Origin: Bemisia tabaci
Lineage: Eukaryota; Arthropoda; Insecta; Hemiptera; Aleyrodidae
DNA: 64,000 nucleotides
Assembly: GCF_918797505.1 (NCBI RefSeq)
Contig: NC_092795.1
Span: 33,901,131 to 33,965,130, forward strand
Direction of reading: 5' to 3'
Below are positions 46,931 to 58,611 of this stretch, one piece after another; the first letter of the stretch is position 1, and every line of letters starts with the position of its first letter. A model generated the notes under the pieces. It searched no databases. It worked only from the letters and a program-made list of their open reading frames with translations, and had not been told where the DNA came from. Both the position numbers and the translations under genes were made by a program.

Positions 46931-48340
46931 CAGGTTTGGTGTCCGTTAAGTCAGGAGACAGGCAACAGAATTTCAAGATTTGACTAAACTTTTAACTTTG
47001 TTGGAAGGAAGCGGAGGATTTTCGTATAATTTGGCAACGGTGTGCTCTGAAGGGATGCAATTGTCTGTGATAAGGAGCCGCCAAAGCGGTGGCTGAGTTG
47101 TCGGCATACTCTAAAAATCGTGAATAAACTACGGTGAACGATGAAAAGTGCACGGCGTTCGCGAGATAACTATTCGAACGCCGGTGCTGGTTAAATTGCT
47201 GCGATCAAATTGAAGGCGCATCCCATACGATTGTTAACTAGAGACTAAACTAAATTTTACAATGAGGGACAACCATTTCTGGCTCTTTACAGAAACGACA
47301 TGAGTTTTAAAACGCACAAAAAGTGCGGGAGGATCAGAATTCCAATTTGAGGGAGGACATTTGATTTTTTACCCAGGCATTCAACAAAATGCCTGAGTTT
47401 ACTCATTGCCTGCGACGTATTCAAAATTAAGGAATTATAATTAACTATTTATTCACATTTCTTTGTCTCGAAGTCACGAACTTTGACTCAAAATCGGGGA
47501 AGTTGCCTGAAAAGTAAATCAGGTCCCATAAAAGTAAACCTCTCGCCATCAAACTCGTGAATTTTGGGTGTGATTGCCAGGAAGTCTGACAATTGACTTA
47601 GTCACTTTAATTTAGCTCGTTTTCTATACCGTTCGATGAAGAATATTGTTCTAAATGTACTCAGTCATTATGTGGATCACCAACGGAATTTCAAAAAGCA
47701 AACCTAATCAGCACTTGATCATTTGCATACATTATTTTAATCGTAGAGTTTTCGTCGAAGTTTCACCGATCAATTCTTCTTTTTCCCCCTCGAAGAATCC
47801 CCGGAAATGTCCCTCTCCCGTGTAAATTCGAGAGGTGGAATTGGAGATGAGATCCGAAAGCTTTCAAGTTGATTTTGTATCTCGTGAATAATTTTGCAGG
47901 CAGGTGCGCGCCGTTTCATATGCTTCCGAATATTTAAGCTCCAGGAAAGTTTCGAGTTGAAATTAGCATTTAATAAGGACTTATCTACAAAAAGGGCGTT
48001 TTGTTATTTTTACCCGTGTTTTCCTCCGTGCTGCGGGTATCCGGGTAACTAGAGGCTAATTTATTTATTTACTTAATGCCTTGTTCTTCGGCAGAGGGGG
48101 AATCGACCTTTGCGCCGCATACTTAGACGTCTTTAAATCAAAAGGACCCATAGCCTCTCCGGCATTAGCCCCGAGATCCATGGGATTGCATGCATGATAG
48201 GACTCGTGTAACAATGGATATAGTTCCTTTTGATTTTAATACATCCGATTTATTTTATGAAGTAAATCGACACGCTCCCTCGCTCCATTTGCGCCGTCCG
48301 AGGCAAGACTCGCGAAAGGAAGTCATTTATAGAACTAAGA
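46931..48340. other. no gene recognised
   Basis: AT-rich. A degraded MITE family 2 copy may lie near 47,247-47,340 (TAAATTTTACAATGAGGGAC). Confidence 0.5.
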
Positions 48341-48545
48341 TCAAAACTTGAAGAAAGCAAACCCTACTCCAATAGACTTGGAACAGATACCGAAGAAAAA
48401 TACGAAAGAAAGAAAACGAAGAAGGAAACAGGAAGAGGAAGAAAAATAGAGAAAAGGAAGAGGAAGAAAAATAGAAAAAAGGAAGAGGAAGAAAACTAGG
48501 AAAAAGGAAGGGGAAGAAAAATAGGGAAAAGGAAGAGGGACCTTA
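48341..48545 (+). repeat. purine-rich minisatellite
   Basis: Tandem variants of about 29 bp, GAAAAATAGAAAAAAGGAAG then AGGAAGA, at 48,420-48,540, preceded by looser GAAGAAA repeats. Nearly pyrimidine-free on the plus strand. Confidence 0.85.
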
Positions 48546-49640
48546 TCTGGTAACTATTATTTTGTCATTATGGTACTACGATCGATGTATTTCTTTCTAA
48601 CTCGAACTATTAGGTGGATTATTTTGGAAAAATCGACATTTCTGTCTCGAGAACAACTCACAAGGAATGTCCGCGCCGAAATTAAAGCATCCTCCAAAAT
48701 CTGAAAACAAAACCGAAAGTACCTTTCAACCGGCACATGCATTTTGTGGGGGATTCATTTTTTTACCCTTTTCTCACGGGTAACAAAATCGTATATTCAA
48801 GGTATGAAACTGAAATAACGTATGTTTTATTCGACACGAAGATGGTTTCAAGGTAACGCGCGCCCTCGTCCTCGACCGAACGTCAAGATGACACGGCCGT
48901 TTACGCTCGCACCCATCGAAAAAATGTGTAGCACTGAAAAACCTTCAAAGATTCGAGTATGCAACGCGCACATCCCTCAAACACGAATAGTTGCATTCAA
49001 CGCCGTGCGCCAGTTGAAGGCGCTTCGTTCTTTCTCCGCTGTTTGGTGTCGAAACGAAACTATCTTCAGTTTTCTATTTATTTTCTGTGACGTGCCATTT
49101 TTAGTGATTCGTTTGAAGAAGGGGGATATCCACACATATTTTCAGTGGACGCAAAATCTCTCAAGGAAATTGAATTTGTATCACTTAAATGAACTAATTA
49201 TTATCAACTCTCACTATTTTCATTCTCAATTACTCACTTCGTTTTGGGTGAACCTTGAAAGCTTCCCAAAATTTTCTTTCGCCTATAGACAAAGGCCGAC
49301 TGTTTTATAAACTTGATTTTGTGTGTTTCTATTTTTCTCTGACCATTTAATGCAAAATCGATCCTCAATCCCAATTTGCAGATAAGCAATTCTTTTCTCT
49401 TAAGACGTGTCGTTGGATTTCTCGACTGTTTTGAGATTTATCCCTGTACATGCATTTTATCGATAGCCTTTGTAATTTTTGGAATTTCAACAGATTATGG
49501 ACGTTATGAATATTTTCAGAAGAATTCAAAATTAAGTATATGACACAGAAAACATTCGATTGTACAAACGGCTTTCCAAACTGCAACGACTTATTGGTGT
49601 AGATATTTCTTAAGTTTATAACGTAACGTCTGACTCATGA
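48546..49640. other. no gene recognised
   Basis: The plus-strand frame 48,822-49,310 (162 codons) is long for this AT level, but it has no recognised motif and no clear splice or promoter context. I leave it as unassigned. Confidence 0.4.
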
Positions 49641-49669
49641 ATGTTCCTCTTTGTCTGTTTCAGGTAAGT
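49641..49669 (+). promoter_or_regulatory. candidate recursive (zero-length exon) splice site
   Basis: A pyrimidine tract CCTCTTTGTCTGTTT is followed at once by CAG|GTAAGT: a strong acceptor fused to a strong donor with no exon between. This is the ratchet-point motif used in long insect introns to remove them in steps. It is on the same strand as the CaMKII exon 27.8 kb upstream and would regenerate a 5' splice site inside that intron. No function is shown by sequence alone. Confidence 0.5.
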
Positions 49670-50301
49670 TACTCATGAGAATCAACTACACTGCGTGGTG
49701 CTCAATGCTTAATCTTTTGATTTTGTAAGTTACTTGTATAATTCCCAATGGTGTGGTGTGCTTTACGATGAATCGATTATGATCCGTCATTTATATCTAT
49801 GAAAAAGAATCTATCAACAGGGTGTTCAAACGAATACCTCAATAATCTAATCTCCATCATAGCCTCAAATGGGAACGTATCAATAGTCGATCATTTACGT
49901 TTCGTCCCTGAAAATATCCTAATGCGTCATTTTATTTGCCTTTTCATTTGTATTACTCGTTTTCTACGAACTTCACATCGGAGATCGCACTGAATATATC
50001 ACAATTGTATTTTTCGGTAAAAATGGAAATTAGCACCCGCCATCGGTTTATATCTGAAATGCAGATTTGACCGGGTTTGTCAATGTCGGGCTTTGGACCT
50101 GGGGGAAAGAGGATTGGACAAATCACCAGTCAACAGAAATTTATTGATCACTGGACCGGCTGATGATTGGTGCATTTAGGTTGATGTGACTTTTTTACAA
50201 TCTCTCCTTTCTTAAAACTGGCGAACCAATCAGTGAAACATAGTAATAATCATCCTATACGCACTCTATCGAACGATACTTTCTTCTCGAACGCTAGTAT
50301 G
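49670..50301. other. no gene recognised
   Basis: 49,740-49,900 is a diverged copy of the GTGTGCTTTACGATGAATCG repeat family, also seen at 2,630. The rest is AT-rich. Confidence 0.5.
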
Positions 50302-50545
50302 CTGCCGTGATAAGAAAAAATGCCGCATGAGCCTTCAGGCGTTGCCAAATTTCCGTTGATAAATCAAGCATTTTCGGGAAAATTTTTGTAAATATTTTTC
50401 TTTCAATTTTTCAGGTAATTTTGTTCGCAATTTTATCTGAAGTTCTTGGAAAAATATTCGTAACTTTACTCAAAAATAAACATTTTATTAACAGAAATTC
50501 GGCAACTCTCGAATGTTCATACCGCGTTTTTCCTTATCACGGCAG
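50302..50545. mobile_element. MITE with CTGCCGTGATAAGAAAAA ends
   Basis: Left end CTGCCGTGATAAGAAAAA and right end TTTTTCCTTATCACGGCAG, with TATG on both outer sides. Inner paired words: AGGCGTTGCCAAATTTCC and AATTCGGCAACTC. Related ends are near 12,510, 20,230, 43,910 and 53,590. It holds a CAG|GTAATT word at 50,412-50,420. Confidence 0.82.
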
Positions 50546-51761
50546 TATGGTTGCGTATCTTGTGGGAGCTTAATTTCTGAAAAGAGCGCTCTGTTGAGTA
50601 AGAGGAGAGGACAGGACGGACGATGGTGATCGGGGAGTGTCGAGTGGTGGATGTCGGGCGAGGAGTTTCTCTCGGGGGATGATGACGTCGGCCATTACTC
50701 ACTCGGTGAGGAAGACGAGAGCCGACGCCAAAGTGAGCGGTCCCGAGAAGGCCCATTTAAATGACAAACTGTATTTTAATCGGCCGTCACTCTCCCAACC
50801 CAACTTCTGCCCGCGCGCTGCAGGCTCCCGAAACAACACTCTCGCCCACCGAAACAGGATTCGTGACACCTTCAAAAGTTTTTGAATATATTAAAAAAAG
50901 TCCCCCCTTTTCTCCATGAAACTTTAAAGGTACCTATGTATTAAATGCATCTTTCTTTTAAAGAGACCTCTAATGACATATATTGTGATTGAGAGTGGTT
51001 TAGGGAGATATCCAGCGCAAAATCACTACCCTCTCTATCCTTGGTGGCTGAAGGAAAGTTTGTGTTTCAAGCCCAGTCCGACTTCGTCAAATATGGATTT
51101 CCAAAAGTGGAATTTTCAAGTCAAGATCTCAACTCGATATATTTTACTTTCTTACTTAAAAATGCGCCCAATAAACCATTCCAGGATTGCTTTCCTTAAA
51201 ATTGGGTTCTGACAGAGGATCGGAATGTTGGACACCTCTTTCTTTTAAAGCCGCACCATTATGATAAGGAAAGAAACATAATCACAAACATGGCAATCCT
51301 CGCGAATTTCAAATAAAATTCAGTGGTATAGCTTCAGAAACGGATCGCTCATTTTTCGCCAACAATACAAAATGCAAAAGGAAAAATCTTAAAATTTTGA
51401 CAAATCTTATAGCAAGTACGACCTACTTTAGAGTCAACAATACCCGTGGAATTTTACCTTTAAAATTTTGATATTTTTGCAAAAATAAATTATTGCAATT
51501 CCTAGGAAGGATCTACTTCTTGAGTCTTACTGCTGCATTTCACTCAGGAAGAAAGGTCCTTTTATGATGGTACGTTCACGCACCCTTAAAAAGTTCTCTT
51601 AATGGCAATGAAAACTATACGAGGCCTCCTTAGGGACAAGAGCTGGTCAGAGAACGACCATTAATCCGGCGCCAAGGGGTGCCTAGAAAGAGAGTAATAC
51701 TCATTCGTACACCGTTTATACGAACTTATTTGCAAAAATACCAAGTCTATCAAAGAACAAT
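50546..51761. other. no gene recognised
   Basis: A GC-rich patch at about 50,590-50,870 gives unrecognised frames on both strands. Otherwise AT-rich. Confidence 0.45.
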
Positions 51762-51965
51762 CTATACAGCGTAGTCCTCCTGTGAATAGTCAATACATAT
51801 TTCAACTAACTTAGGACAAGCGCAAGTGACACATATCTCTTCGGTGAATCTCGGTAGTTCATCAATCTGTACTTGATCAGCCGGTGAAGTAGGATGTAAA
51901 GTCATGCTTTGAGGGGGTGGAGGACGGAATGACACGCTTCGTGCAAAGAGATGATTATTGTGCAT
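51762..51965 (-). CDS. hypothetical open frame, possible 3' coding end
   Basis: 67-codon frame starting ATG at 51,965 and ending TAG at 51,762. The product has a proline-rich start (RPPPPQS), a hydrophilic middle (TSPADQVQIDELPRF) and a Cys-containing end (CVTCACPKLVE). Upstream, a TTTTTTGACAG acceptor-like word lies at 51,979-51,989, and the frame continues through it. The frame is the same as that of the open stretch at 52,014-52,176, from which it is parted only by 45 nt with two TGA codons. It could be the last exon after a very short intron, or a decayed gene. I know no family for it. Confidence 0.3.
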   Translation of the reverse strand: MHNNHLFARSVSFRPPPPQSMTLHPTSPADQVQIDELPRFTEEICVTCACPKLVEICIDYSQEDYAV

Positions 51966-52013
51966 GATATGCTGTCGTGCCTGTCAAAAAACGCGCATGT
52001 ACGGATGTTTCTT

Positions 52014-52176
52014 TCATACAGATACGCGGTTGCATGTTAGGGGAGCTATGGGGGGAAGGGGGAATATCGTGGGGGCAGAGGGCAAATATTTGCTCTGGAT
52101 CGGGCATAGCAGTGGTCGGTGGTCAGGTTGCGAGTAATGGACTCCGACTGTCCTGCATTTCGATTCGCGCTCGGAC
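52014..52176 (-). CDS. hypothetical internal exon of the same candidate gene
   Basis: It begins after a strong acceptor (AACTTTGTTTACAG at 52,177-52,190). The first base completes a Trp codon with the two bases left at the end of 52,520-52,726, and the frame then stays open for 53 codons to TGA at 52,014-52,016. The peptide is rich in Pro, Cys and Ser (PLLCPIQSKYLPSAPTIFP) and is not recognised. The other two frames are also fairly open, so the coding case is weak. Confidence 0.28.
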
Positions 52177-52519
52177 CTGTAAACAAAGTTGATATTAGCA
52201 CCCCTGTGTTGCCGATCATTTACACTCAGGGATTTTTTTATTTTTTGATATCGACGTGAATCTCTCTCATATCATCGATGAAACTGTAAAATCATCATGT
52301 ACGTGATATCCTTCAACCGTAACCTAACAATAATCCCTTAACCCTGATTCGCTTATTTACACATTTCATTTATTACGATGTAAGAAATAAACCCAAAAAT
52401 AAACACGCCACGCAATACTATAACTGTAATTATCCAGGAGAAAAGAACTGTGCCTAGTTCAAGAGAACTCAAAATTGCATCACTAAAAGCAGAGCCAAGA
52501 AAGTTCTACGAACACTCAC

Positions 52520-52726
52520 CAAGAAAAGTCGATTTCAACCGGATGGAAGATTGAATCCTTCAGTCTAACATATGAGGTTTCAAGAAAAAGCCATTTTAAA
52601 GTCGAATCTGCCGTATCGAGGGTGTAAAATTTCCTGATTTCAGTGTGTTTAAAGGCCCTCGTTGTCACTTTATTAAATAGTTGTTGCCGGAGTGTGTTGA
52701 AAATTTGATACATTTCCATATTTACC
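52520..52726 (-). CDS. hypothetical exon with clean splice sites
   Basis: Bounded by an acceptor-like AATTTTCCTTTAG and a donor GTGAGT (52,514-52,519). The frame from ATG at 52,719 runs to the donor, ending in phase 2, which fits the next acceptor at 52,177. The peptide contains FNTLRQQLFNKVTTRAFKH and has no known motif. Minus strand, opposite to CaMKII and the KEN gene. It may be a lineage-specific gene or chance. Confidence 0.33.
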
Positions 52727-55700
52727 CTAAAGGAAAATTACTAGATTTATTTTTCTCACAACCTGACAACCTTGCTGAATGAACTAAACCTGCTCATTAC
52801 TTATTCTTCAGACACCTCAAAATTTCAAAACTCCGATTTTTCGACCGAATTGAACGAAAATTGCATTACTAAACATTTTGCCCTCGCGAACTATATCGTC
52901 CCTTTTCCCATGGATGGTTGTTTTATGTGTTTAAAGGCTCATTTGATGAATATTAATGCTGAAAAGGAACACTTACGCGTACCAAAAATTGAGCTTTTAA
53001 AAAGCTGACTGAACTTAATCTCAGCTCGACGGACGTTCCACTGCGTAACTAGGAAGGCGACCGCAGGTCAAAAGGCGTAATCGAATGTGAACTTTAGCCT
53101 TTGCAGCGCAGCCGTCGAGTCTCGTAAAATTATGTAGAGATTGGCGGTTCCGAATCGCGCGGCAGTAATTTTCGGGCGCCCTGACGATAATAATTAACGA
53201 AGGGAGACGATACGACCCTTTCCGACCGTTTTTAGGCCGGTTTGAACACGGTTGTCGGAAGTCATTCTTGAAATATTTCCCCGTCATCCGTATTCTGATA
53301 AATTGTGAACAAGCACCATTTGGCAACTGTCTGCGGCGGTTTTTCATGGTTCCATGAAAAGTGCCTTTAATGGACCATTAAACAGGGTAAGAGTTAAAGC
53401 ACCACAGAGCTCATCAACATTTCACGACGAACACGGCGAGTGTGTCGGCAGTTTCCGAAATCAACGCATAAACAAGTAAAAATGGGTCAAATGTGCTCAG
53501 AGATTTAACATTTCAGAGACCCCACATCGCTATCTTTCTTGCTGTATTGTTGTATTGAAGTTACACGCAGAGGTCGAGGAAATTTGGCAACGTTTGGAGG
53601 CTCATGCGGCGTTCTTCCGTAGCATGGCAGTGTTTTGCATCGTCACGCGTGGCCTTTTAAAATTAATCGAAATTCGGCAGGACGCAGTTGCCAGCAGTAC
53701 TTACATTAAAACAACGGATCCTTCAGATTCCGTCGAAATTAGGCCGGTGATTTTCGTGGAGATCCGGCAATGATTCTCCACTCCGAGTTAATTAAATTTT
53801 TACCCATCCAAAGTGACCCGGCGGACCCTCGCGTGTTGATTTTAAAATGATTCGTCTCCGTGTGACATTTTCGCCCGGCCTGTTTCAAAAGGACGCAAGT
53901 CCGTTCTTCGATGAACCCTAGAAATGTAGCGTTCGTCCACATCTCAGGGTCCGTTCGAAACCTGGCGTGTCTTTTTTCTAAACAAGTATTGCTTTATTTT
54001 CACCGTGTTTTGAAGAGCAGGGGGAACGCTGTTTTTCGCGTTTGAAGATGCGCACGTTTCGTGTACATCGATTTACACGTGTCTATGAGATGCGGCTACT
54101 CTGCAGTCAACATTTGACCGAAGTTTTGGTAGGGGTTGTGGAACGCGAGCGAGTGAAAATTGGGGAGGGTTCAGTCTGAGTGCGTTTAAATCATTTCGAT
54201 ATTTATAGACGACTGTGAAATACGTGGTCAGAGTTGAGAGGCCTCCATCAATATATCTTAATCGGTTTGTGAGATACAGGCTGTCTGTTACCTTATGCAT
54301 CATAAGACGTATTTCTTTTTAACAATTTTTTTCGAAAACGTCTTCAACCATAGTCTAAAAGATTGCAATTGACACCTACATTAGACACCGTCGCATTGGA
54401 CTTCTACATGTGTCTCATAAAGATGCTTTAGAAATCTGATGGAGAGGAATACAAAAAAAAAAGAGAAAAAGAAGATGAAAGCTGAGCATAATAGTATGAG
54501 GATTATTCAACTCTATCTTAGTTTAAAAAGTTGAATATAAGGCAAAATGGCTAATGCAGTAAAGTGTGATTCGATCGTGTTAAAGTGGCATCTAACATTC
54601 AGATACAACTATTTTAACTCTGCGGTCGCGAAATTGCCTACCCTGCTATTTGAAGGCGATTTAGAGCGTGTAGACCGCGCTGACTTACTTTTGACTGAAA
54701 CTTCTATAATATTTGTATTGTTTCAAGTTTTCAAGGTTTTCTTAGTATAATCCGCTCTTTTTTTTTACTTTTGTCCTCTTCTGTCCATTTTTTCCGCTTC
54801 CTCTTATTATCGCTGAATTTTAAAATTGTAAATTTAAATCACGCTTTCTTTGATTTCGAATAATCGCACCACTTCAACCCAGCCATTTCAAGTTTCTATA
54901 ATTTTGTAATGAAATAATGGCTCTCTTTGAAAAATTGAAAAGTAAATTTTCTACACCGTTATCAGATTGTGTAAATCAAATCAATAGTTCTTACTATTAC
55001 ATTTATTTTAGCGTCGTTTGCACTCGATTTAATCGCCATCAAGTGCCTTGCATTCAAAGTGAATGTTTACTGGCAAAGTTATTTACTTTGTAGGCATTAA
55101 TGAAAAGAGGTTGTTATCATACCGTGAGGAGACGGCAAATTTTCCCCGATTTCGCTATTCTTCAATCTTTAAGTCTTTTCTGTAAATAAGTCTATAACAT
55201 TTTCGTGTTGCAACTTTTTTTTATTTTCAATCTCTTCTGTTATGCAAAGTAATTGTGACCGTTTGAGCTTCCTAATCGTGGATTTGGAATAAGATAGTTG
55301 ATCGGTTGGATACATCATCATACCCTCTTCCCTCAATAATTTAAAAATATTTAAATATTCGGATTAGGATTTTAGTAAACTAATAGGCAACTCGTTAGAG
55401 CACCCTCGCATTTCCACTTCCCAAGCTAAGCAGAAAAAGTAAGCAAGAATGTAACTTTACTTTCTTCGCAGAAACAGCAATTCCACTAGGTATTAATCTC
55501 TAAAAATTGGAAAAGGATAAATCTGTCTACATCCTTTAAAGTCTAATGACATTAGACAGAGTCTATAAATGGATGTTTGTTCTTGACGAAAAATCCAATA
55601 ATCCAGTGAGAAAGAAAAAATTAACGCTCCTAATAGCAAGGCGTGAAAAAATGCAGTTTATTCAAAACGTTGTCCCGGTTACTGAGGTTTTCAGTCCTCT

Positions 55701-56510
55701 CGTAGATTACTTTATTTTAGCGTCTTAAAATTTCAAGTCATATTTTTTTAAAATTTTAGTTAATCCCAAACTCAAAAAAATGCCTCGCGAGATGGATAAC
55801 AACCCATGCTTTTATCGGTTTCAAAATTGTTCACCACGTCATTTTTGGCTGAAGATAATCAATGCACCTTTGTTCCACTTCATTTCATAGCTCGTCAGCA
55901 GTCAGTTATATTGAGTAGGCAGGTAACTCGGCAACAGCATTTAACCTCATTCTATATTTCAGTAGAATCTTCGATTTCAAGTGTAATAAGAATATAGTTT
56001 GGTTATGGCCCATACGTGAGCGTACCCAACACGGAGCTAGTGATAGTTTAAATGGCGACCGGGGCGAGGGTGGAGCTGAGCTATCCTCGGCTCAACCTCT
56101 ATCAAAAAATAATGTAGGCTGCTATGGGAATTTTCACAATATGGTTTGACGTTAAAATTCCCATCGTGAACTCACCTGAATCATGCGCAGCTTTTACATA
56201 GTTTGACACAGGTTTTTGATAGTCTAGTTAGTAGTCTAGTTTTTGAAGTCCGTTATGAATTTGATAACAGCCTGAAAGCAGTAGAATTCCATGAGAAATC
56301 ACGGAGAATAAAGACTCCAATTCGTTCCAACCAAAAGAATCACTCAGTTTTTTCTTTCCTTTTTTGCTCCATCGCTCTGTCTATCAATTTGTATAATCAG
56401 TTCGTTGTTGTACAAATAGAAATATCCGGAACGTACCGGAGCGATATCCTTGGAGCGACGCTTGGCCCATGGAGGAATCTCTCAGCAGAAGGGCGTCGGA
56501 TACATGAGTA
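52727..56510. other. no gene recognised
   Basis: 53,030-53,400 is GC-rich, with a 108-codon minus-strand frame (53,021-53,347) of unknown kind. A fragment of the CTGCCGTG family (GGCGTTCTTCCGTAGCATGG) lies near 53,605-53,625. The rest is AT-rich. 56,340-56,408 has a MITE family 3 end (GCTCTGTCTATCAATTTG). The sequence just before 56,511 may be 5' UTR or promoter of the KEN gene. Confidence 0.5.
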
Positions 56511-56816
56511 ATGTCTTTGTCGTTCACGTACCTAGAGGACAGCGTGATCGCGGAGGGTGCCTCGGGGAACGTGATCCTCCGGGGTCATTTGGGCGGGCGA
56601 GACATCGCCGTTAAGAGGATGTCCGTCGACCGCGTGACCCTGGCCGAGAGGGAGATCCGCCTCCTCGAGGTTCACGATGCCCATCCAAACATCCTCCGAT
56701 ACTTCGGCCATCGTCGGAACGTTCTCTTCGTCTACCTGGCACTGGAACTCGCCACCGGGAACCTTAGTGAGTACTGCGACTCGCCGCAGTATATGAACGT
56801 CCTCGCCCCCAGAGAG
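56511..56816 (+). CDS. pseudokinase-KEN ribonuclease, exon 1 (kinase N-lobe)
   Basis: First coding exon of a compact IRE1/RNase L-type protein: a kinase-like domain that in this family binds nucleotide and drives dimerisation of a C-terminal RNase. Exons 56,511-56,816, 59,618-60,142 and 61,509-61,859 join in phase 0 to give 393 residues. This exon codes residues 1-102. The Gly loop is degenerate, A14-x-G16-x-x-G19. The VAVK-type Lys is K35 (DIAVKR) and the helix-C Glu is E48 (AEREIRLL). The match to IRE1 includes HPNILRYFGH and LALELATGNLSEY. I chose ATG 56,511 because an in-frame TGA lies at 56,505-56,507 and the domain begins within about eight residues. An out-of-frame ATG at 56,504 overlaps. 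No signal peptide, membrane segment or ankyrin repeat precedes it. The donor is GAG|GTAATA. An upstream exon cannot be wholly excluded. Confidence 0.9.
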
Positions 56817-57116
56817 GTAATAACAAATATCCAACTGCCTTGTAGACGAGGTTAGAGTACCTATATAGGAAGAGTATAGTAGAGTAATAAAGCGATTTTG
56901 AAAGTTGGGTGCAGAAAGGGCATTTCTCGGTTCCGATGTTTTAGAATCCCCATTGATAATTTATGTTTTGAAGCGGAAACTTTTGGGCGAATTTTTGAAA
57001 TTTTACGTTCTCAGCATTGTAAAATCATGAAGAATATTCAGTAGAAGTAACAAAAAATTACATTTGCCTTAATCTTAATGGATGAAACGTTGGCGGAGAT
57101 TTTGTGATACCAAAAC

Positions 57117-57447
57117 TAGAGGGAGAGTATGGACAACGCGAAATATGTAGCTTGTAGGGCCCATAAGGGTAGGTAACCTTTGAAAACGAAAAATGTCACT
57201 GTCAATCTTTAGACTTCAATATCAAACGAAAATGGACAAGAAAATTCATGAGTAAGCATTCTTCCGCAAAAATGAGTAAGTTTGTGCCAAAACCAAGTTA
57301 AATACGTGCTTCACCAACGAAATTTCCTTAAAATTGTAATAATAAATCACTCTGGATAATTTGAATTCATAGATTGCCTACCCTTTTGGGCCCTAAGAGC
57401 TGCATCACCTAACCTCAAAATTTCCGACATGTCCATACTTTCCCTAT
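57117..57447. mobile_element. MITE with ~70-bp inverted ends
   Basis: Left GGGAGAGTATGGACAACGCG and AGGGCCCATAAGGGTAGG; right CCTACCCTTTTGGGCCCT and CATGTCCATACTTTCCC. The core is AT-rich and non-coding. Confidence 0.8.
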
Positions 57448-57636
57448 GTAGGTAGTCTAGATGAGGTATATGAATTATAGCACTGTTGGTTGCATGCTTC
57501 TTCAAAATGTCGTGAGGACAACGAAGAACGACGGAAAGTCTAGAACTCTACTCCCAAACGAGATGTAAATGTTTACAATTAACAATAGTCAAACGGGAAA
57601 AATAAGTGCGAGTCATTTCTATGATCTAACTTCCAT

Positions 57637-57988
57637 TTGGACCGCGTTAAACAGAAAGGATCCAAGCCACATAGGCTATTGCCAAATTCAAGGGGGCGTT
57701 TTAATTTTTTACATGAAAACGGTCTTTCGGATTTTTGTGGAAATCTCAGTTAATTAACACCTTGGCTAATCTCTTCTTACATTAATCATGTTTCAAATGG
57801 TGTTACTAATCATAATGGACGATTTCATAAACACTCAGTTAATTGTCTCCATAGTACGAGGCAAATTCCTTAAAATTTTCAGAGGAATTCACACAAACGT
57901 TCTCTCGTATAAAATTAAATTGCCCAGTTAAATTTGGCAATAGCTGATGCGGCTTGATTCTTTTCTGTTAAACGCGGTCCATTTGATC
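57637..57988. mobile_element. foldback MITE (GGACCGCGTTAAACAG ends)
   Basis: Left arm ATTTGGACCGCGTTAAACAG, then GGCTATTGCCAAATT. The right arm is the inverse, AATTTGGCAATAGC then CTGTTAAACGCGGTCCATT. Spaced by ~230 bp of AT-rich DNA. Confidence 0.85.
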
Positions 57989-58301
57989 TACATTAAAAAT
58001 GCTTGTATAACTTTCGTTCAGTAGTTAATTTCCAAACTTCCTGTCATGTAAATTGTTTTCCACGCAAAATTTGAAGAGGACACATGTGCCTTTTTTCTGA
58101 CTCAGACATTGGCTAAGGGCCCATTCTATAAAAAAAGAAATATTTATTACGTTAATTGGTGAAATTATACTTAGCTCTAAAAAAAAGGCAATCTAGGAAA
58201 ATCAATATCTAGGAGTGTCTTTGCGGGAACATGCTGCAATCGGCCATCAGAAGAACACATTACAAGTTTACAGTATAGGTAGTTTTCGTTTAATTGCTCG
58301 T

Positions 58302-58611
58302 ATGCGTTTCACGGCGGCCAGCGCAGCGACTGCCCTGTGTTTAGCGCAATGCGCGAAGTATTCTTACAGTCTTGTAGGCGCTAATATGCTTCCGCTCCGA
58401 CCAGCGATCGCTCTGTGTTTGGCGCAATGCGTGAAGTATTCCTGCACTCTTGTAGGCGCTAATAAGCGTTTTGCACCGGCAGTGACACTATGTTTGGCGA
58501 GATTAGAAACGATGATACAGCGTTAGATTTTAAAGAAACTGTAGAAACAGAGGAGAGATAATAATTTTGAAGGATGGCTGGGTAAAATAATGAAACGACT
58601 CATGCAGAGTG
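58302..58611. repeat. dispersed repeat with ~78-bp units (copy 2)
   Basis: Close copy of 174-471, including the shared tail GAAGGATGGCTGGGTAAAAT. Copy 1 continues differently after CATGCAGAGT, marking the right edge of the shared unit. Confidence 0.85.

Noticed and set aside
48822..49310. 162-codon plus-strand open frame
   Set aside because: Long for AT-rich DNA, but no recognisable motif, no clear promoter or exon borders. Left as unassigned.
56532..56834. 100-codon antisense frame over KEN exon 1
   Set aside because: Shadow of the GC-rich exon on the opposite strand.
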